Assembly (NCBI RefSeq): GCF_021347895.1
Contig: NC_067121.1
Location: 13,837,962 to 13,901,961, forward strand
Direction: 5' to 3'
Source: Acanthochromis polyacanthus
Lineage: Eukaryota; Chordata; Actinopteri; Pomacentridae
DNA: 64,000 bases
Below, piece by piece: positions 56,587 to 64,000 of this stretch. Position numbers and translations under genes: made by a program. Within the stretch, counting starts at the first letter, position 1. Each line of letters begins with the position of its first letter. The notes below the pieces were generated by a model that had not been told where the DNA came from, made no database searches, and worked only from the letters and a program-made list of their open reading frames with translations.

Positions 56587-58138
56587 ACCTACTCATGGAT
56601 TATATCTATCTCCCTGGAAAATACAGACTCCTCTTTCAAGAAAAACAATCATCACCCTGCCTGGCAACCATTTATTTCTTTCTTACAGTCATAACTTGCT
56701 CTTATAGCTGATCACTATATCATTCCAACACCACAATTTATCTCGTATATTTACAATACAATACAATCAACTTCTTCCTTTTTTTTTAAAAAAAAAAAGG
56801 TTATTAACTAATGAACTATTATTATTATTGTTTTTTTTCTCCTGTTGCCTGTCCACCAATAACCTCAATGTAAAACTCCATAGAAACTTCCGAGAACACA
56901 GATACCTACACATACAGAAGCGCATTTTCCAATAGACACATTCACTAGTATTGTTTTCATCTATGTAAATACCCCTTTGTTTGTTTGTTTGTTTCATTAA
57001 TCTGCTTCTCTTGTGCTTTTATTTTTTTGCATTACTGTAAATAAGATATGTATCTGCTTCTTTTTTTCTTTTTCTTTATGGTTTGTTTTATTTGTTTATT
57101 TTTTATTTTTATTTTTTTTCTCTTTTTTGATTGAATGCAATGCTTATGGGCTGGGCTGTCTTCGCGCGCAGTGATGCGGTGGGGCCAGGGTGGTGGGGCG
57201 CGCCTGCCTTGTCGCGGGGCCGTGTCCGGGTCTTGGGTTATTGCTGATGGACCAAACTCCTTGCCTGCCTTCCCTTCGCTTTTTAATGCACCTCATATGC
57301 CCTGTTTTTAATGCACCACATTATCATAATAACACACACACTCAAAGGGAGGGAAGGAGAGAGGGAGGGAGGGCCTATGAAGAAGGGAGAGGGAAGGGAA
57401 GGAAAAAGAGGGAGGGAAGAAAGAAAGGGGGGAGGAAAGGAAAAGAGGAAAAGGGAAGAGAGGGGAAGGAAAGGAAAGGAGGAAAAAGAAAAGGAAGAGA
57501 AAAAAAGAGAGACAAGATGAGAAGGAGAAAAAGGAAAGGGGAAGAGGGAATGAATGAATGAATAAATAAATAAAATAAAATAAAAAATATATAAAGGGGA
57601 AAAGGAGGAAGGGAAATAAAGGGGGGAAAAAAAGAAAAAAAAAAGGAAAGAAAATGAAAAAAAAGAAAAAAGAAAAAAGGTGCTCGGTCTTGGGCACGGC
57701 CTTGCGGTGGGGTGGTCGTGCCCCTCTGCCCTGGCCCCCCGTGTGGTTTCTGTGTGTGGGGATTGTCCGGTTTCAATCACTTGTTTTGACAATTGTTATG
57801 TTTTCTATTATTATTGTAATGAGGTAAATAACTTATTATTCATTGATCTCCTTATTTATATCACTATCATCAGCATATATATTATACATCATATATGGAA
57901 TATGCGCGAACACACTCGCACGCACACACACACACACACTCCCTCCTTCATACACACAGAGAACAGCTATTTCTGCTTTCTTTTCTCCCTTTTTCGTCTT
58001 TGTTGCATATATAATTGTTATTACTCATTATTATTGTTTGTTCTCTACTTTGTTTAACACTATCTTCTATATTGTAAAAGTGACCTGTTTGTATGTCTTT
58101 AATGTTCACTGTTGTAATAAAAAAAGAAAAAAAAAAAA
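56587..58138 (+). mobile_element. 1.55-kb poly(A) retroinsertion, probably a 5'-truncated L1-type LINE
   Basis: GGTATGCTCGGGA occurs on both sides (56574-56586 and 58139-58151), a 13-bp target duplication. The insert ends in AATAAA-like 'gtaataaaaaaag' and a poly(A) run, so it went in by target-primed reverse transcription. It contains a G-rich stretch (57150-57240) and a long polypurine tract (57345-57690), features of L1 3' UTRs, but I find no RT sequence. A retroposed non-coding transcript is the alternative. Confidence 0.7.
57345..57690. repeat. Polypurine tract (A/G-rich)
   Basis: Nearly pure A and G on the plus strand, interrupted by a short 'aatgaatgaataaataaa' stretch. Long open frames on both strands here are compositional artefacts. 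Confidence 0.9.
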
Positions 58139-58626
58139 GGTATGCTCGGGACGGTTCACCGTGCAGGAGACCAATGTGCAGGACCAGATGGTGGTGGTAG
58201 ATGGATGGAAGAGACACCTGGAGGTGTGGGACAGACTGGGAGGGGGTCTCCTCTTGCTGAGATGGAGACAGAGATCCAGTGCAGATGGTGAGTAGAAAAC
58301 TCTCCTTGGAGCAGGCGGAGTCACAACTAGGAGAAACGAGGACAGCAGACGTTAGAACAGCGCAAGGCAAGAATTTACTGGTAAGATTGTCTACACAGTT
58401 CCTACACAATGTGTCACAATCCAGCATCTGAGAGTTGTGAGGCGTCTGGTTATATTGAGGCGGGGTGTGCTTGATTGAATGATCTCCACCTGCTCCTAAT
58501 TCTTGCTGCGCGCCGCTGATGAGAAACACCTGCCGCAGCTACTGCATTGCTGAGCCAACCTGAAAGAGAGAGAGAGAGGGAAGAGAGGCACTATCTGGGT
58601 CTGGCAGCAGCCAGCCTGACACATTC

Positions 58627-60214
<1,588 letters not shown>

Positions 60215-60216
60215 GA

Positions 60217-60575
60217 TAGGGCTGCACAGTGGTTCTGTGGTTAGCACTGTTGCCTTGTAGCTAGCAGGTGCTGGTTTGTGTCTTTACCTTCCTGGGAGCT
60301 TTCTGTATGGAATTTGCATGTTCTCCCTGAGTATGCATGGGTTTTCTCCAGTTATTCCAGCTTCCTCCCACAGTCCAAAGACATGCTGAGATTAACTGGT
60401 GATTCTAAATTGTGTGTAGGTGTGAATGTGAGTGTGATTGTTTGTCTCTATGTGTAGCTCTTTGTTAGGCTGGTCACCTGTCCAGGGTGTCCCCTGCCTT
60501 CAGCCTAAATCAGCTGAGATAGACTCCAGCCCCCTGTGACCCTAATGAGGATTAAGTGTATAGATAATGGAAGGA
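60217..60575 (-). repeat. 'ccatccattctctatacaccgctt' family, copy 3 (inverted)
   Basis: It reads 'ggctgcacagtggttctgtggttagcac' to 'cctaatgaggattaagtgtatagataatgg', the inverse of the copies at 36066 and 40573, and is more diverged. Confidence 0.8.
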
Positions 60576-61021
60576 ATTATTCAAGAATGATGAAATTGTG
60601 AGACTACTTTTAAAATCTGAATGCTGGTCTTTTGGCCTACTCTTACGTCCCAATACATACATAAGCTGATAGGTCAGCTGAACTGGTAAAAGTGTTATTG
60701 TGTTTGCATTTTACTAACTGTGATTGGGCTTGTCATCTTCTGTGGATAACATAAGTAACATGATAAACTTTCTAGGGCGGTAATGATCAAGAAATTAAGG
60801 ATGAAGGCTTAGCTTGTAGAATAATGTAACCCAGGTCATTCATGAAGGACCCTTTTAATGACAGATGATTGTTTAAAATGTTAGGAATAGATTTCTCACT
60901 CAGTTTCTATAAAGACTTGTGAAAGATGAATGAAATTTAAGGAATCAAGTGACAATACAGTGTGCATGAACTAGTTAATTCACACACAATACAATTATAA
61001 TAGTTTCCACCGCTAAGTCTA

Positions 61022-61180
61022 AAATAGAATAGAACAGAATAGAATATGCTTTATTGTCATTATACAGTCTATAACGAGATTGGAGAAGTCTGCTGTTCTA
61101 ATAAAAATGTCTTTGCTATGTGAAAGACTTTAAGTCTGGACAGTTTTGGGAACAGGTGAGTAAATTGAGTAATGATGAAA
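61022..61180 (+). repeat. Short teleost repeat ('gaatagaatatgctttattgtcattatacag')
   Basis: It begins with 'aatagaatagaacagaatagaat' and continues 'tttattgtcattatacag', a string widespread in fish genomes. The boundaries are approximate. Confidence 0.45.
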
Positions 61181-61306
61181 AACAGTACAGATGTAATTCT
61201 AATGTGACAGAAGATTGAATGTTATCTATCAGAACAGCTTTAGAAGACCCTTATTATTTGACAGGAGTCTATCTCCATCTAGTGTTCTGATGAAATAATA
61301 GCATTT

Positions 61307-61390
61307 AGACCTGCAAGAGGCCTCAGAGACTGAGACCTCTTGCAGGTCTTAGTACGTGTGTACTAATCAGCTGATAGTACACACACTTGT
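61307..61390. repeat. Two adjacent hairpins
   Basis: The first has 20-base arms with one mismatch and a 3-base loop (61307-61326 and 61330-61349; AGACCTGCAAGAGG core). Immediately after it, GTGTGTACTA and TAGTACACAC form a second stem around 'atcagctga'. Confidence 0.7.
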
Positions 61391-62241
61391 CTGATCAGCA
61401 CCTACTTAACCTCAGGTGTGCCTGTTACTCACTTGTAGTCACTGTGTGTGTGATTGTGATTTTCATTTTCAGGTTCTTGCAAGGTAAAATGCCTTTTTTA
61501 TTATCATCACAAATGGCAACATTGAAAATACATATATAATATCAAATCCTTATTGTATGGAGGTGTCAGTACCTCAATGAGCATTTTTTTAAACAGTAAT
61601 TCTTTCCTTAGTTATTCAGTAAAGGGTACATAAAGCATAGTTCAACTTCAAAGATAAAGAGTCAAATTCATTTGCACACTATCTCATTTTGGTGTGTAGA
61701 AAATTTAATGACTTCTGGCACTAGAAGCATTTTTTTTAAATGTTTTTTGTTTATTTGCTTTTGCCATTAAATTACATATTTATTTGCAGACTCTTTGAAA
61801 ATTCAGACTTGTGACCTCAGTCTTCCTGAAATCCTGATTAATGACCCTCATTTGTTTATTCTGTGGACAATTGAGGAGTGGGCACTGGGCAAATTCAAAA
61901 GCAGATAGATTTTCCTAACATTGTTAATCCTGTGTGGTCATTAGAGTTTGATTTAGATTTGCCCAGTCTTAGACTGGTGGAGGGTGCACTTACATTCAAC
62001 TTGCATTCTGTTATCTATGTATGGTGTGATGTGTTTCTTTAGCATGTGTTGAATGTACAATTGTTTTGTTTTTTTATCTACAGTATATTTTTTCAACATT
62101 TGTTCTCTTTTCTGTGGTTAACACAACAGAATGTGTATGGTCTTGTACAATTTAGTTTAATTGCTATACCAAAGACCTTAGCAATAGACTGTTCATATCA
62201 CCACGGTGGTCTTTCTTCCTCCATTTTGGCATAGGCTGAAA

Positions 62242-63547
62242 ATGGCGACAGCAGTGGCAGCAGATGTTAACAGACCTCCACCAGCTCATCCAGGACAGAA
62301 TGGAGGGAACCTGCCTTCAAGTCAACAGTGGTATGGCAAATGCAATGCAGCAGGATCCACGACTGCAGTGCATCAGCCAGAACCCAGGATCTCCATCTCA
62401 TTCCCAACATCCCATCTTTGCCAGGCCTGTCTTTTATATACCAACTGTACAACCCCCCTCCCCCCCTCCCCCCTTCACTACCAGTGGCCCATGCCCTTAT
62501 CTTATAACCCCTTTGATGGCTTCCCAGGCATGAGTGAGTTGTAATTTATTTATTTTTTACTTTTTATATATATATATTTTTTTTTCCTTTGATTGCCATA
62601 CCCAAGGTATGGAAAGGAAAAAGATCTTGCAGTTCTGGATATTTTTGTAGATGCATGTATATATTTATATGGGATGGGCACAGTGTCATTCAACACTATG
62701 GCCAATAAGCCTATATGAGAGAAAGGGGAACTTGAATAATTATTGCAGATTTTTTTTTGACAGTTGTTCAAATTTAACTCCTTTTTTTCCCCCCAAAGCG
62801 TGTGAGTTGGTGGTTGTTCCAGATATTGTTTTCTCAGTACAATCAACTTCATACATTTGAAATATGTTTTGTTTGTTTTTACCTTCTCTCAGGCTATGGT
62901 ATGGCTATGTCCCCATTCCCTCTTCCCCCTTACATGGAGGCTCCAGCCTATGTTTTACCACAACCTCATATTCAACCAGTACACTACAGACGCTTGCTCC
63001 GTCCCCAGGTTCACGCTCCCTTCTACCAAGTGAGAGCCACAGAATTCGCCTGCCTCATACCATCCCTGTAAGGGAAACTGTGAATTGTGAAGTCCAAACA
63101 GAAACCACACAGACAGGCATCGGTGGCGATAATGACGGTTGCCCATTTGTGAGCTCAGACTCTGGAAATGCAACTGCCTCAAACTCCCCATTGTCCTCAA
63201 GCTCCAGGCCTGAAAAGCAAAGCTCAACTGAAGTTGAGGATGATAGGTTACTCCGCTGTAATGCAAAAGACTCCCAGGTTAACAGGTCCTGCACAAATAA
63301 TACAGTCAGGCATGATTTTAACATGTATCCCACAGGAAAAACACTGTCCAATCATATGTAAGATCAACTGAAGAATCACAGATCTGTAAAGACAATATTG
63401 GTCAGGTGCCCCACTTTTCCTCTCCCAGCGGAAATGGTCTCTCCAATATGTGGTTAGTGAGTTCTCCAGGTAGTGTAGCTCCTGTGTGTACCTCTTATCA
63501 AAGAGAGGACGAGATTGTCAAAGAAAGGCATATCTCTGTTCCTGACA
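62242..63547 (+). pseudogene. buc: bucky-ball-like (buc/velo1 family) pseudogene
   Basis: Bucky ball organises germ plasm and the Balbiani body in fish oocytes through its prion-like N-terminal (BUVE) region. Here an exon to 62533 (donor A|GTGAGT) encodes ARPVFYIPTVQPP in one frame and YQWPMPLSYNPFDGFPGM in another, with the shift in a C-run near 62455-62475. The next exon (62893, acceptor TTCTCTCAG) continues in phase with YGMAMSPFPLPPYMEAPAYV and LPQPHIQPVHYRRLL. A second shift near 63035 leads to RLPHTIPVRETVNCEVQTET, and a third break lies between 63361 and 63410 before EIVKERHISVPDI. The frame then runs into a transposon-like terminus at 63549. The start is either ATG 62242 or ATG 62300 (MEGT..., the frame of the RPVFY motif). 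C-tract errors in assembly could fake the first shift, but not all of them. Confidence 0.72.
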
Positions 63548-63548
63548 T

Positions 63549-64000
63549 CAGGGGCGTCACCAGACCTAATACTGTACACTTGGGGCACAAAGCATTCATG
63601 AGAGTGTGCAAAGTGTGCGAGAAAAAAAACATATTCAGCACTTCACATAAAAAAACCTAAATAGTTCTTTAAACCATTCAATAATATCAGACTATGTTGT
63701 CTAGATCTTTGATTAACCATCTGAAATGTACTGCGGTAATGCATTTGGCCTACTTGTGCACTTTACTCTTGACTTCTAAACCATTACTGATAAATGCAAA
63801 TAGGAAGAGCAATGAATCTTTTTGAAATATTGATTTCAGTAAACATCTGCAAATTGAACATTTACAAATGTAAAAAAAATAAAATAAAGCACCCCAAAAT
63901 CTCTGGGTTCTTATATTTCCATAGTAGAAGAATAAATGAACAACTGTTGTGTCACTTCAGGCAATCATTTTTTGGGGAGTAAACTGTAACGTGTTTTCAT
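63549..64000 (+). mobile_element. Start of an hAT-like insertion in the buc-like gene
   Basis: CAGGGGCGTCACCAGACC begins exactly where similarity to Buc ends, and 'caggggcgtc' starts are common among hAT-like fish elements. The other end is outside the window, so this rests on the left terminus only. Confidence 0.45.

Larger units (their letters stand above)
50583..58621 (-). mobile_element. Tf1/Sushi-group Ty3/gypsy element, dead, with nested insertions
   Basis: CATTC flanks both ends (50578-50582 and 58622-58626). The 3' LTR is 50583-51410; the 5' LTR starts at 53984 and ends at 58621, split by two later insertions (54328-56563 and 56587-58138). Gag (53967-53030) and protease-RT (52978-51380) resemble the Sushi group, the lineage from which PEG10 and RTL genes arose. 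RNase H is cut short and integrase is absent: the pol frame runs straight into the polypurine tract. Stops in gag and pol and loss of an RT catalytic Asp confirm that it is inert. LTR copies differ at many sites, so it is older than the element at 1-10375. Confidence 0.9.
53984..58621 (-). repeat. 5' LTR of the Sushi-group element, split into three parts
   Basis: The LTR pieces are 53984-54327, 56568-56586 and 58139-58621. Read together they follow the order of the 3' LTR at 50583-51410. The gaps are the foldback element and the poly(A) retroinsertion. Confidence 0.9.

Noticed and set aside
57283..57792. 169-codon Phe/Ser/Pro-rich minus frame
   Set aside because: It comes from the polypurine tract of the retroinsertion; no start or domain support.
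63406..63660. 84-codon plus frame as a separate gene
   Set aside because: Its first half matches the Buc-like protein and its second half is transposon end; it is part of the pseudogene.

Overview
The window is nuclear DNA of a teleost fish. The evidence is a spliced seven-exon alpha carbonic anhydrase gene, a broken bucky-ball-like gene, and a dense load of fish-type mobile elements: Ty3/gypsy LTR elements, Tc1 transposons with IR/DR ends, hAT-like elements, an L2 LINE, foldback elements and long CA/TA microsatellites. Nothing here is bacterial. Most of the 64 kb is transposon-derived; only one host gene looks intact.

Layout. 1-10375 (minus): a young Ty3/gypsy element with a PNMA-like gag, whose pol is cut at the protease active site by a Tc1 copy (5236-6868). 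10639-12555 (plus): a YY1/ETS-type promoter and a two-zinc-finger gene with a frameshift. 12580-19045: a higher-order tandem repeat (A-B-A-B-A) whose units carry about 22 'agcgccacctgg'-type motifs that resemble the CTCF core site. 19165-21703 (minus): a spliced pseudogene with SWIM finger, YqaJ-like nuclease and PHD finger. 21704-29340: nested DNA-transposon debris, including a 4-kb element with a 6-bp target duplication that holds a captured RecQ helicase fragment. 29345-32990: a Tc1-like relic and a 5'-truncated L2 LINE. 33365-34377: an hAT-like element with a perfect 8-bp target duplication.

37647-47042 (plus): the carbonic anhydrase gene (260 aa, all catalytic residues present). Its last intron is 5.5 kb and carries a Tc1 copy with an uninterrupted 350-aa DD34E transposase, a pair of mini-palindromes, a CA repeat and a teleost 'ggggacc' repeat. 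50583-58621 (minus): a dead Tf1/Sushi-group LTR element flanked by CATTC; its 5' LTR is split by a 2.2-kb foldback element and a 1.55-kb poly(A) retroinsertion. 62242-63547 (plus): a bucky-ball-like pseudogene cut off by an hAT-like terminus at 63549.

The genes do not form a pathway. The coherent story is of successive insertions: the PNMA-gag element and Tc1 look recent, while the Sushi-group element, L2, YqaJ and buc-like loci are decayed. The strongest leads are the CTCF-like motif array, the self-priming geometry of the Sushi-group element, the intact Tc1 transposase, the buc-like pseudogene and the SWIM-YqaJ-PHD pseudogene.
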